The position numbers and the translations under genes were made by a program. From NCBI RefSeq assembly GCF_001559865.1, contig NZ_LOHE01000013.1:1-36708 (forward strand): a DNA stretch of 36,708 bases, given 5' to 3'. Below are positions 1-9,976 of this stretch, one piece after another (within the stretch, counting starts at the first letter, position 1; every line of letters starts with the position of its first letter). The notes beneath the pieces were generated by a model. That model saw only the letters and a list, made by a program, of their open reading frames with translations, ran no database searches and was not told the DNA's origin. Source of the stretch: Abyssisolibacter fermentans. Its GTDB lineage: Bacteria; Bacillota; Clostridia; Tissierellales; MCWD3.

Positions 1-3000
1 AGAATATTGTACATTAAACTGCAATTCTTCTTCTACTTCTAATGTATTAAATATAATATCAGCCTTAGTTGTTTTATTTTCAACCTCAACTGGCTCTATT
101 CTTAGTCCATCTATTTTCAAACTCTCACTTTCCATATTTTGAAGCACAAACATTGTATCGAATAAAGGATTTCTACTAATATCTCTCGTTAGGGACAGTT
201 TCTCTACTAAGTCTTCAAATTGATAGTCTTGATTTTCATATGCCTTAAGTGCATTTTCTTTTACTTCAGACAATAATTCTTTAAATGTTTTGGTTCCAGT
301 TATATAATTTCTCATTGCTAATGTATTTACAAACATTCCTACTACATTCTGTAAATCTGCATGAGTCCTACCTGTTATTGGCGAACCTACAACTATGTCT
401 TCTTGTCCTGTATATTTATGAAGTAATATATTATAGGCTGCAAGTAACACCATATACAATGATGCTTTATTTCCCCTTGCTATTTTAAATAATTCATTTG
501 TTAGTTTTTTGTTAACTTTGAAATTTATCCTATCTCCAATAAAACTTTGTATTGGTGGTCTTTGAAAATCTGTTGGCATATTAAGTACCGGTATGTCACC
601 TTTGAATCTCTCTAACCAATATTCTTCTTGCTTTTTCAGTAAATCTTTACTTAATATTTCTTTTTGCCATACAGCATAATCTTTATATTGTATTATAAGC
701 TTCTCTAGTTCTTTTCCTGAGTAATACTCCATAAACTCCTTTATAAGTAATGTCATTGATACTCCGTCTGATATTATATGATGCATATCAAAGATTAATA
801 CATGCTTTTCCTCATCTACCTTTATTAGTCCAACTCTCAATAGTGGTAATCTACTTAAATCAAAAGGTTCTATAAAATACTTTATTTTGTCCTCCTTTTC
901 CTTTTTTTCTTTTACAGTCATGTAATCTATTGTAAATTTTATATTTTTATGGATTATCTGAACTGGTTCACCATTTACTATTTTAAAAGATGTTCTTAAA
1001 GCTTCGTGCCTTTTTATCAGTTGATCAAACGCTTTTTGTATTTTATCTTTATTAACTATTCCTTCTAGAGTTATTGCTCCAGTCATATTATAGCTTGTCT
1101 CTTCTAAGTCAAACTGTTGTAATGTATATAGTCTCTTTTGGGCTGATGATAGTGGATAATATTCTCTTTCATCTATAGGTTCTATAGATAAATATACACT
1201 TTCTTCTAATTCTTCTATATATTGCGCAAGTTCTCTTATAGTTAAATTTGTAAATATCTCTTTTAGGGGAATTTCTATATTTAACTCTTTATGTATCTTA
1301 GCCATAAGAATTGTAGCTCTTAGGGAATGACCTCCCAAGTCAAAGAAGTTATCATCAATACCTATCTTATCTACATTAAGCACATTCCTCCATATATCTA
1401 TAAGACGTGTCTCTACTTCATTCCGTGGCCTTTCATATTCTACTCCTGTAGTCATATTTATATCTAATTTTTCTAATGTCTTTCTATCTATCTTACCATT
1501 ATGAGTTAGAGGAATTCTTTCTAACTGCATAAAGTATGATGGTATCATGTAACCTGGTAGTTGCTTTAATAAATATGTCCTAAGCTCTGTTGTTGTAAAC
1601 TCTTTATCTGATACTATATATGCACACAAGTATTTATCTTCAATTCCATCTTTTCTTACTATAACTACTGCTTCTCTTATTTTTTCATGTTGTAAAAGAT
1701 TATTTTCTATCTCTCCTAGTTCTATTCTATATCCCTTTATCTTTACTTGATTGTCTATCCTACCTAAAAACTCTATGTTTCCGCATGGAAGCCATCTTGC
1801 AAGATCTCCTGTTCGATACATTCTTACATCAGGCATAAATGGATTGTCTACAAACTTCGTCATAGTAATTTTTGATCTGTTTAAATATCCCCTTGCCACT
1901 CCGTCTCCACTTATACATAATTCTCCTGCCACTCCTATTGGTTGTTGATTTCCATACTTATCCAATATATCTATCCTTGTATTAGCTATGGGTTTTCCTA
2001 TGTTTATTTCTGTCTCATCTGTTAAGTCTTTTATAGTTGACCAAACTGTTGTTTCTGTAGGCCCATATAGGTTATATACTTTTACATGTAATTTATTTTT
2101 TATATTATTTAGTAATTCTTTTGGAAAGTCTTCTCCCCCAACTATTAATTCTTTTAATCTATTTAGATATTTCCAATTACCCCAATCTGAAATCAATGCC
2201 TTAAATCTAGAAGGTGTTACTTGTAATATGTTAATATCATTTTTTATAATGACTTGTTTAAATAACCTAGGATCCTCTTGCTGTTCTTTACTTGCTATTA
2301 CAACTTTCATTCCTTTTATTAAAGGTACAATAGTTTCTAGCACAAATATATCAAAAGAAATTGAGGTCAATCCAAGTATAGTTTTTTCTGCTGATAATTG
2401 TATTTTATTTGTTATCCCACTTATAAAATTACTAACATTTCTATGTTCAACCATAACTCCTTTAGGTTTCCCAGTTGACCCTGAAGTATATATTACATAT
2501 GCGAGGTTTTTAGCTCTATTAATTACTTCTAAATTTCTACTTTTACCTATATATATGTCATTATCTTCTAAGTCTATTATCTCTCCTGAAAACTCAAGTA
2601 TATTTGTTAATCTCCTTTGGGTAAGTAATATGTCTGTATTGCTATCTTCAAGCATATGATTAATTCTATCTTTAGGATATTCTGGATCTATTGGTAAATA
2701 TGCTCCTCCTGCCTTCAATATCCCTACTAGCCCTGTTACCATTTCCAAGGATCTTTCTACCATTATTCCGACTATAGTATCTGCTTTTACTCCCTTATCT
2801 CTCAGTACCTTTGCAACTCCATTTGCTTTTTCATTAAGTTCTCTATAACTTAGTTTTTTATCTTCACATGTTATTGCTATTTTATCAGGCATTCTCTCTA
2901 CCTGCTCCTCAAAAAGCTCTTGTATTGTCTTATCCCTTGGATAATCTGTCTTTGTATCGTTAAATTCATATAAAAACTTTTTTTCTTCTCCCTCTGTAAG

Positions 3001-4326
3001 TATTTTTATGTCCTTTACATTTATATTTTCATCAGCTGAAATTTGCTCTACTATATTTAATATATGTATAACTATTCTATTTATAGTTTCATAATCATAG
3101 GCTCCTGAATTATATCTAAGGTTTATATTCATTATTTTTCCAGGTATCACAAAAATTTCAAAATCATAATTAGTATGTTCACTACTTTTTACATCCTTTA
3201 TAGTGAATCCTAACTTATCTTTACTATGTAGACTCGTTAGGTTTTCTTCTATAGGATAATTCTCAAATACAATTATATGATTAATCAAATGCTGTCTTAA
3301 TTCACTATATGATTGTATTTCTGCTAAAGGAATATAGTCATATTCTTTAGATTTAACGTCCTCATCCTGTATTTTATTTATTAAGTTGATAAATGTATCT
3401 TCTTCTTTGTATTTAATTCTTACCGGTAGGGTATTTATAAATAATCCTACAACAGTCTCTATTTCAGGTATTTCTGCTTGTCTACCAGAAACTACTGAAC
3501 CAAATACTACATCTTCTGTATTATTATATTTACTAAGCAAAATTCCCCATACTGCTTCAAACATTGTATTGATTGTTACTTCATTTTTCTTTGCGATACT
3601 CTGTAGTCTTTGTGTAAACTCCTCATTAATTTGGAAACAATATTCATCTCGCATAGATCTATTTTCTTTAATTTTCTTTAATTTAGGAACAACTGCCTTA
3701 TTTTCATACTTCTTAAGGTATTTCCGCCAGTAAGTTGCTCCCACTACAGTATCTTTTTTCTCCAGCCATTTTATATAGGTGCTGTAAGGTATCATAGATT
3801 CTAAATAGATACTTTCTCCATTCTTTAGCTTTATATAAAACTCCAAAAAGTCTTTTACTATAATTCCCAAACACCATCCATCCATTATGATGTGATGATG
3901 ACTCCATATCAGTTTATAACCCTCTTCTTGGATCTTGATTATTGATATCCTCATGAGTACATTTTTTTCTAAATCAAAGCCCTTTTTTCTGTCTTCTTCT
4001 TTAAAAGCTTCAATGAATTTGGCTTTTTTATTCTCTTCTTGATGCGAAATATCATTAAAAGATATCTTTGCTTTTCTTTTTTTTATTACAACTTGTCTAG
4101 GTTTTTTCGTTCCTTTATAAATAAATATAGTTCTTAATACATCATATTTTTCAATTAATTTATTGAAGCTTTTTTCAACCAAATCTACATCCAGAGTACC
4201 CTCTATCCCAATAACAGTTTGTTCAAAGTATGCAGTTGATGTTTTATCCATTATATAATGAAAAAGCATGCCTTCCTGCATCGGAGAAAGAGAATAAATA
4301 TCCTTTATATCACTTTTTTTAAGCAT
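1..4326 (-). CDS. Nonribosomal peptide synthetase, C-A(Gly)-PCP-C..., 3' end outside window
   Basis: Open frame of 1442 codons running off the window start, so the C-terminus is missing. Visible order: condensation domain (SLSPMQEGMLFH near residue 15, HHIIMDGW near 143), adenylation domain (YTSGSTGKPKGV near 615, NLYGPTETTVW, YRTGDLARWL, NGKIDRKTL near 943), carrier protein (DLGGHSLRA near 998) and a second condensation domain (HHIISDGVS near 1183). The ten specificity positions read D-I-L-Q-I-G-L-V-W-K, close to the published glycine code DILQLGLIWK, so glycine is the inferred substrate. The first C domain follows an epimerising module, so it should act as a D-to-L type condensation domain. 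I chose ATG 4326 because AAGGAG lies 11 nt upstream; the frame stays open further upstream but has no ATG, GTG or TTG. It lies in the same direction as the NRPS gene ending at 4489, probably in one operon. Product unknown. Confidence 0.93.
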   Translation of the reverse strand, partial: MLKKSDIKDIYSLSPMQEGMLFHYIMDKTSTAYFEQTVIGIEGTLDVDLVEKSFNKLIEKYDVLRTIFIYKGTKKPRQVVIKKRKAKISFNDISHQEENKKAKFIEAFKEEDRKKGFDLEKNVLMRISIIKIQEEGYKLIWSHHHIIMDGWCLGIIVKDFLEFYIKLKNGESIYLESMIPYSTYIKWLEKKDTVVGATYWRKYLKKYENKAVVPKLKKIKENRSMRDEYCFQINEEFTQRLQSIAKKNEVTINTMFEAVWGILLSKYNNTEDVVFGSVVSGRQAEIPEIETVVGLFINTLPVRIKYKEEDTFINLINKIQDEDVKSKEYDYIPLAEIQSYSELRQHLINHIIVFENYPIEENLTSLHSKDKLGFTIKDVKSSEHTNYDFEIFVIPGKIMNINLRYNSGAYDYETINRIVIHILNIVEQISADENINVKDIKILTEGEEKKFLYEFNDTKTDYPRDKTIQELFEEQVERMPDKIAITCEDKKLSYRELNEKANGVAKVLRDKGVKADTIVGIMVERSLEMVTGLVGILKAGGAYLPIDPEYPKDRINHMLEDSNTDILLTQRRLTNILEFSGEIIDLEDNDIYIGKSRNLEVINRAKNLAYVIYTSGSTGKPKGVMVEHRNVSNFISGITNKIQLSAEKTILGLTSISFDIFVLETIVPLIKGMKVVIASKEQQEDPRLFKQVIIKNDINILQVTPSRFKALISDWGNWKYLNRLKELIVGGEDFPKELLNNIKNKLHVKVYNLYGPTETTVWSTIKDLTDETEINIGKPIANTRIDILDKYGNQQPIGVAGELCISGDGVARGYLNRSKITMTKFVDNPFMPDVRMYRTGDLARWLPCGNIEFLGRIDNQVKIKGYRIELGEIENNLLQHEKIREAVVIVRKDGIEDKYLCAYIVSDKEFTTTELRTYLLKQLPGYMIPSYFMQLERIPLTHNGKIDRKTLEKLDINMTTGVEYERPRNEVETRLIDIWRNVLNVDKIGIDDNFFDLGGHSLRATILMAKIHKELNIEIPLKEIFTNLTIRELAQYIEELEESVYLSIEPIDEREYYPLSSAQKRLYTLQQFDLEETSYNMTGAITLEGIVNKDKIQKAFDQLIKRHEALRTSFKIVNGEPVQIIHKNIKFTIDYMTVKEKKEKEDKIKYFIEPFDLSRLPLLRVGLIKVDEEKHVLIFDMHHIISDGVSMTLLIKEFMEYYSGKELEKLIIQYKDYAVWQKEILSKDLLKKQEEYWLERFKGDIPVLNMPTDFQRPPIQSFIGDRINFKVNKKLTNELFKIARGNKASLYMVLLAAYNILLHKYTGQEDIVVGSPITGRTHADLQNVVGMFVNTLAMRNYITGTKTFKELLSEVKENALKAYENQDYQFEDLVEKLSLTRDISRNPLFDTMFVLQNMESESLKIDGLRIEPVEVENKTTKADIIFNTLEVEEELQFNVQYS

Positions 4327-4488
4327 ACTATATACCGCTCCTTCTTCTACATTTATATTGTCAAATATAACTATATTAAATTGAATACAAACTTTACATT
4401 CTAATTTCGTAAGATAATTCTTTACATTCTCAATGTTTTGAGAGCAAGAGTGTAAATATATGTAATTTTAATATATAGTTTATCAAAT
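4327..4488 (-). other. Gap between the two NRPS genes, with an in-frame open stretch
   Basis: Immediately after the upstream TAA there are further in-frame stops (TGA, TAA, TAA). The same frame is then open for about 45 codons up to the ATG of the downstream gene. The conceptual peptide just before that ATG ends in NVEEGAVYS and runs smoothly into the condensation domain, as if it were a leftover linker. No separate promoter or terminator is evident. Confidence 0.5.
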
Positions 4489-7400
4489 TTATTCTATAGT
4501 TATGTCTTTTATAGAATCAAAAATTTTATCTACCTCTAATTCATCAAGGTCATAAGAAGTAAAATCACTAAGGGTCTTTTCTGTATCTTCTTTATTTGTA
4601 CAATGATTAATGATTCTCTGTAAATTTTTCTTGTACATGTTAACTAATTGAAAAATTGTTTCTTTTTTATATTGATGATAATTATAATTAACTCTTATAT
4701 TCAATACTCCTTTAGAAATTACTCCTCCTATATCCAATGTGTAACATCTTTCAGAGTTAATACTCATAGCGTTACCTGCTGAAATATTTGACATCTCAAA
4801 TAGGTTGTTATTAATATCTGCATCAATTTGTCCTAAATAATTAAAATTAATCTCAGGTACTAATTTGAAGTTTATTTCTTCCTTATACTCCTTTGGAGTC
4901 ATATATTTTAGTATCCCATACCCTATCCCTTTGTTAGGTATGCGTCTTAAAGTTTCTTTAGTATTCTTTATTACATAGGCTAACTCATCTGATTTATTCA
5001 TGTCTATCACTACTGGATACTGTGATGTAAACCATCCAATTGTCCTTGTTATATCTACATTCTCTATTATTTCTTCTCTACCATGTCCTTCTACATTTAT
5101 TAATACTTTATTATGTCCCGTCCATTCCTTTATAGTTACTCCTATAGCTGAAAGTAATATATCATTTATTTCCGTATTATATGCTTTATTTACTTCTCCT
5201 AGTAAATTTTCTGTTTCTTCCTTTGATAACTGTATAAATATATTATTACTATCTTTTAATTTGTTATCTATAGCTTTATCGTCCATAGGTAAAGGTAGTA
5301 TATCTATTGATTCTATATCACTCCAATATCTTGTAGTTTTTAGTAATTCCTTGTTTTTTGAATATTCACTTAGTCTTTGTGCCCACTCTTTAAAGGATGT
5401 TGTTTTTAATGGAAGGTTTATAGCATGTCCATTTTCTATTTGTTCATATACAGTTGTGAAATCTTCAAATAATATTCTCCATGACACCCCATCTATTATT
5501 AAGTGATGTATAACTATTAGTAAATAATCGCCCCTCTCTGTCTTAAATAAAGCTAGCTTAACTAATGATCCTTTATATAAATCTATACTACCTTGTATCC
5601 TATTTGCCCTCTCTTCTATTGACTTTTCATACTCTACTCCTAAGTCATACACCTCAATATCTATTAAATCCCTTTCTAATCCTCGATTTATCTGTTTAAC
5701 TTTCTTCCCCCTTTTCTTATATACTATTCTTAAAGCATCGTGGTGTTTTTCTATCTCTCTAAATGCTTTTTTAATTATTTCTTCTTTAAAGCCTTCTTCT
5801 CTATATAACATTACCGATTGATTCCAGTGATGCATATCTGTTATGTTCTTTTGAAAAAAACACTTTTGTATAGGAGTCAAATTTACATAACCTGTTATTA
5901 AACTTTGCTCTGTTTTTATCATTATATCTTTCACATAAAAACTTAACTGTTTTATCGTAGGATACTTAAATATGTTTTTAACCTCTATTTTTAAATTATA
6001 CTTTTGTAATCTTGCTGATATTTGTATCGCCTTTATTGAGTCTCCTCCTATTTCAAAGAAGTTATCATTTATTCCTATATCTCTATTTATTGACAGAACT
6101 TCTTGCCATATCTTTAGCAATATTTCTTCTATATCATTTCTTGGCGCTTCATATTCTACTGAAGTATTTGTATCTATATCTAGTTTTAATAATGCTTCTC
6201 TATCTATTTTTCCATTTGTCGTAATGGGTATTTTTTCTATGTATATAAAATATGATGGTATCATATAATCCGACAATCTTTTTGATAGAAACTTCCTAAT
6301 CTCTGTTACTGTAAATTCTTTGTCTGATACTACATAAGCACATAAATATTTATTTCCTTCTTCGTCCTCCCTTTCTATAACTACTGCTTCCTTTATTTTT
6401 TTATGTTTTAAAAGACTATTCTCTATTTCGCCAAGTTCTACTCTATATCCCCTTATCTTTACTTGATTGTCTATTCTTCCTAAATACTCCATTTCTCCAT
6501 TAGATAATAATCTAACTAAATCTCCTGATTTATATATTCTCTCACCGTTTTTATATGGGTTTTCAATAAATTTTTCTTTAGTTAAATTGGGTCTGTTTAA
6601 ATATCCTCTTGCTATACCCTCTCCTCCAATATATAATTCTCCAGGCACTCCTATAGGTAGTATTTTAAATTTATGATTCATTATATATGCCCTCAAAGTC
6701 GGTATAGGTTTTCCTATATTACTTATATTCGATTTGATTTCTTTATAGCTTATCTCCTTAAATGTAGCATGTACAGTAGTCTCTGTTATTCCATACATAT
6801 TTATTATTTTTGTTTTAGGATATTTATCTTTCCACATCTTAAGTTTTATCGGTTTTAAAGCATCTCCTCCGAGAATAACGTATTTCATATTCAAATTAGC
6901 CTCACTATACTTTAGTTCCTCATTTATCAGATTATAAAATGCTGAGGGCGTCTGGTTTAATACTGTTACTCCTTCTTCTTTTAGTATTTCCAAAAAACTC
7001 AAAGGATCTTTTGATACCAACTCTGGTATCAAAATCAATTTTCCACCATATAGCAATGCTCCGTACATTTCCCATACCGAAAAATCAAAACAATATGAAT
7101 GAAACATTGTCCACACATCACTGCTATTAAAATCAAATAAAAAATTATCATTGAACATCAATCTCACAACATTTTTGTGTTCTATCATTACCCCTTTGGG
7201 TCTATCCGTTGTACCAGATGTATAAATTACATATGCTAAATTGTTAGGTTTTGTTAGACATATAAGATTTGTTTTATCATTTTTATAAATATCCTCATCA
7301 TCTATGTATACAGACTCTTTATTTAGTCCTGTTTGCTTTGCTACTTTTTTAGTTGTTAATAATAGACTTACATCACTCTCTATGAGCATAAATTCTATTC

Positions 7401-9066
7401 TATCTTTAGGACAATTTGGATCAATAGGCAGATATGCTCCTCCAGCTTTTAATATACCTATTATCCCAATTACCATATCTAAAGATTTTTCTATTATTAT
7501 TCCAACTATATTATCAGGTCCTATACCTTTTTCCCTCAATACTCTTGCAACTTGATTTGCTCTTTCATTTAATTCTTTATATGTTAATTGAGTATCTTCA
7601 TATATGACAGCAATACCTTCTGGTGTTTTTTCTGCCTGATCTTCAAACAGAACTTTTATTGTCTTATTTTTTGGAAAGTTTGTTCCGGTGTTATTAAAGC
7701 CATTTAATATCTGCTCTTCTTCAAAATTAGTCAACATATCTATTTCATCCACTTTTTTCTCCGGATAATTTGTAATATTTTTAACAATCATCTCAAAATG
7801 TTGTGAAATCTTTAATATAATTTCATCACTAAATACAGCTTTATTGAAATAATAAGTTATATCAATGTCTTTTAATGTAGTAACGCTTATTGTTAAATCA
7901 AAATTTGTTCTTTCAAATATTGAATAATCGTTTACTGTTAAAACATTTTTTTGATTAGTTATAAAACTATCTAATGGATAATTTTCTATTACTAAAAGAG
8001 AATCAAATATGTTTCCTTTCCTATTTATGCCGCAATATTTTTTTATATCTACTAATGATGTTGCTTCATATTTTTCTCTTTCATGCATCGACATAGTAAC
8101 ATTTTTTAATAATTGTAAAACATTAATATCATTACTAGTATTAATTCTTAATGGTAATGTATTAACAAATAGTCCAACAATATTATCTATGCCACTTATT
8201 TCTACATTTCTTCCTGAAATAGCAGTACCAAAAACTACATCCTCACTATTTATATATCTTTGTAACAATATCCCCCATGAACTATAGAGTAAAGCTGCTA
8301 AAGTAAGCTTTTTTTCCTTTGCAAAATTCAATACTTTTTTTGTCAACTTTTTAGAAAATTTATAAGTATATTGTCCAAATCTTCTATCAGCCTTTTCTTT
8401 TCCTGAATCTAAAGAAAAACTACTTTTTCCATTGAACCCCTTTAGATATTCTTTCCAATATATCTCTTCCTTGCTTCTATCTTGGTTTTCAATCCACTTA
8501 ACAAATTCTCTAAATCTATTTTTTCTTGGATGTATTAATTGTTTTCCAACTAATAAATCGTTATAAGCCTTAAAAAATTCCTTAAGAATAATTCCAGTAC
8601 TCCACCCATCATATAATATATGATGATTGCTTATTATCATTTGATACTTATCTTCTGTAGTCTTACATAAAGTCACTCTAAACGGAACACTACTCAAATT
8701 AAAATTTTTTTTCCTATCCTCAGTTTTAATTTTTTGTAATAATTTTTCCTTGTTTTCATCAACTTCATTCGAAATATCATTTAAATTAATTCTTAAACTA
8801 TGCTGTTTTAATATTATTTGAATTGGTTTTTCTAACTTCTCCCAACGATATAAAGTTCTTAACATTTCATTTGTTTCCACAACAAACTCCCAAGCTTTTT
8901 GAAAAAAGTTAAACTGCACATTTGCATATATTCCCAAACAAAGCTGTTCAAAATATTCGTCACTTTTTGGATTCTTCAGATAATGGAATAGCATACCTTT
9001 TTGCATAGGTGTCAATGCAATTATATCGTCTATATCTTTTCTATCTATTTTTTCTGATCTTCTCAT
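4489..9066 (-). CDS. Nonribosomal peptide synthetase, C-A(Thr)-PCP-E
   Basis: A 1525-residue synthetase. Domains: condensation (LTPMQKGMLFH near residue 20, HHILYDGW near 149), adenylation (A3 near 620, MYGITETTVHAT, NGKIDREAL), carrier protein (EIGGDSIKA near 1009) and epimerisation (HHLIIDGVSW near 1190, VEGHGRE, RTIGWFTSQYP near 1340). The pocket code reads D-F-W-N-I-G-M-V-H-K, identical to the well known threonine code, so the module should load L-Thr and epimerise it. GGDSI is the carrier form usually paired with E domains. The C-terminal tail (SDFTSYDLDELEVDKIFD) looks like a donor docking (COM) helix for the next enzyme. The A3 loop reads TSGTTDRPKG where TSGTTGxPKG is usual. I preferred ATG 9066 (AGAAGGAAGAAAAGG upstream) to an in-frame TTG at 9102. 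It starts the visible NRPS operon. Confidence 0.95.
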   Translation of the reverse strand: MRRSEKIDRKDIDDIIALTPMQKGMLFHYLKNPKSDEYFEQLCLGIYANVQFNFFQKAWEFVVETNEMLRTLYRWEKLEKPIQIILKQHSLRINLNDISNEVDENKEKLLQKIKTEDRKKNFNLSSVPFRVTLCKTTEDKYQMIISNHHILYDGWSTGIILKEFFKAYNDLLVGKQLIHPRKNRFREFVKWIENQDRSKEEIYWKEYLKGFNGKSSFSLDSGKEKADRRFGQYTYKFSKKLTKKVLNFAKEKKLTLAALLYSSWGILLQRYINSEDVVFGTAISGRNVEISGIDNIVGLFVNTLPLRINTSNDINVLQLLKNVTMSMHEREKYEATSLVDIKKYCGINRKGNIFDSLLVIENYPLDSFITNQKNVLTVNDYSIFERTNFDLTISVTTLKDIDITYYFNKAVFSDEIILKISQHFEMIVKNITNYPEKKVDEIDMLTNFEEEQILNGFNNTGTNFPKNKTIKVLFEDQAEKTPEGIAVIYEDTQLTYKELNERANQVARVLREKGIGPDNIVGIIIEKSLDMVIGIIGILKAGGAYLPIDPNCPKDRIEFMLIESDVSLLLTTKKVAKQTGLNKESVYIDDEDIYKNDKTNLICLTKPNNLAYVIYTSGTTDRPKGVMIEHKNVVRLMFNDNFLFDFNSSDVWTMFHSYCFDFSVWEMYGALLYGGKLILIPELVSKDPLSFLEILKEEGVTVLNQTPSAFYNLINEELKYSEANLNMKYVILGGDALKPIKLKMWKDKYPKTKIINMYGITETTVHATFKEISYKEIKSNISNIGKPIPTLRAYIMNHKFKILPIGVPGELYIGGEGIARGYLNRPNLTKEKFIENPYKNGERIYKSGDLVRLLSNGEMEYLGRIDNQVKIRGYRVELGEIENSLLKHKKIKEAVVIEREDEEGNKYLCAYVVSDKEFTVTEIRKFLSKRLSDYMIPSYFIYIEKIPITTNGKIDREALLKLDIDTNTSVEYEAPRNDIEEILLKIWQEVLSINRDIGINDNFFEIGGDSIKAIQISARLQKYNLKIEVKNIFKYPTIKQLSFYVKDIMIKTEQSLITGYVNLTPIQKCFFQKNITDMHHWNQSVMLYREEGFKEEIIKKAFREIEKHHDALRIVYKKRGKKVKQINRGLERDLIDIEVYDLGVEYEKSIEERANRIQGSIDLYKGSLVKLALFKTERGDYLLIVIHHLIIDGVSWRILFEDFTTVYEQIENGHAINLPLKTTSFKEWAQRLSEYSKNKELLKTTRYWSDIESIDILPLPMDDKAIDNKLKDSNNIFIQLSKEETENLLGEVNKAYNTEINDILLSAIGVTIKEWTGHNKVLINVEGHGREEIIENVDITRTIGWFTSQYPVVIDMNKSDELAYVIKNTKETLRRIPNKGIGYGILKYMTPKEYKEEINFKLVPEINFNYLGQIDADINNNLFEMSNISAGNAMSINSERCYTLDIGGVISKGVLNIRVNYNYHQYKKETIFQLVNMYKKNLQRIINHCTNKEDTEKTLSDFTSYDLDELEVDKIFDSIKDITIE

Positions 9067-9639
9067 ATACCTTTTCTTCCTTCTATAGATTTGAAAAATC
9101 AAACATAAAAATGTGATATATAATCAAATATTAAATACAATTACATATTTTATTTCTTGCAACTTTTATACTATTGATTTTTTCTAAGGTAGTAAATTTA
9201 TAGTAGTGTATATCGAAATAAATAATTTTTGTAATATATGTTACATACACAGAAACTAAAATACATATTATGTATTATTGTATATTTATTGTTTTAATTT
9301 ACTTTTTTTTTATGTTATTCTTCTTAATTCTACATTTTTAATTTTTTTTTATATTTGTAAATTATAGTATTAATTTTATAGTATTTTTCTATTTAATTCA
9401 ACCTTTTTTTAATATAAAAAAATAAAATATTAGATTATGTATTATATTACTAATGATTTATATATTAGGTTAATATTTTCTAATAATGGTGGTTGATTAC
9501 AATTAATTGTGTTGAAATATTTGTTAAGGATATTAGACATGTTTTACAGAATTAAAAAACTTAGAATTAAGAATTGCATTATATATCTTAAGCCTTAAGT
9601 TTAGTTATCTATAAAAATAATATTATAAGGAGAATAGTC
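9067..9639. other. AT-rich divergent intergenic region upstream of the NRPS operon
   Basis: About 570 bases without a convincing gene, between the NRPS operon (minus) and the MFS remnant (plus). A weak minus-strand promoter candidate has -35 TTGCAA at 9157-9162, a 17-bp spacer and -10 TGTATT at 9134-9139. Long A/T runs occupy 9290-9430. No riboswitch-like or strong hairpin structure was recognised. Confidence 0.35.
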
Positions 9640-9912
9640 ATGAATATAATTAAAACTAAAGTTTAATTCTCAAAAGAAAAAAGTAATGAAAACGAGCTTT
9701 GGAATAATAACTTTATTCTTTTATTACAAGGCCAACTTGTATCATCTTTAGGAGATAAAGCTTATTCTATAGCATTAGGTTTTTGGATTCTTGCAGTAAC
9801 TGGATCTACAGGATTGATGGCATTTCATTTACTTAATATAAATTCATCAATAGTTTATTTTACATATTATAGCATATATGTTATGATGTGCTTAGAATAT
9901 TTGTGCCTTTAG
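9640..9912 (+). pseudogene. MFS efflux transporter, N-terminal remnant
   Basis: The frame starts with ATG 9640, preceded by AAGGAG at 9627-9632, but meets TAA after eight codons. It then stays open and encodes WNNNFILLLQGQLVSSLGD followed by YSIALGFWILAVTGSTGLM, the first membrane helix and loop of major facilitator drug exporters of the macrolide-efflux type. Similarity ends after about 60 residues and the frame stops at 9910-9912, where a full transporter would be about 400 residues. It is therefore a 5' fragment with an early nonsense codon. It lies divergent from the NRPS operon and may be what is left of an exporter for the peptide; that link is inference. Confidence 0.8.
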
Positions 9913-9976
9913 ATTACTCTATATAATATTAAGCTTTTTATGTAATGAAGTATATTTTCTTTAGGAGTTGTATAGT

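Noticed and set aside
285-3733. Several plus-strand open frames of 65 to 223 codons
   Set aside because: They are antisense to the NRPS reading frame, have no domains and no ribosome binding sites, and arise from the low stop frequency opposite AT-rich genes.
3713-3907. Minus-strand 64-codon frame inside the NRPS gene
   Set aside because: It is another frame of the same strand overlapping the condensation domain; the NRPS frame through here carries HHIIMDGW.
5000-8287. Plus-strand frames opposite the second NRPS gene
   Set aside because: Antisense to a complete multi-domain gene, with no motifs.
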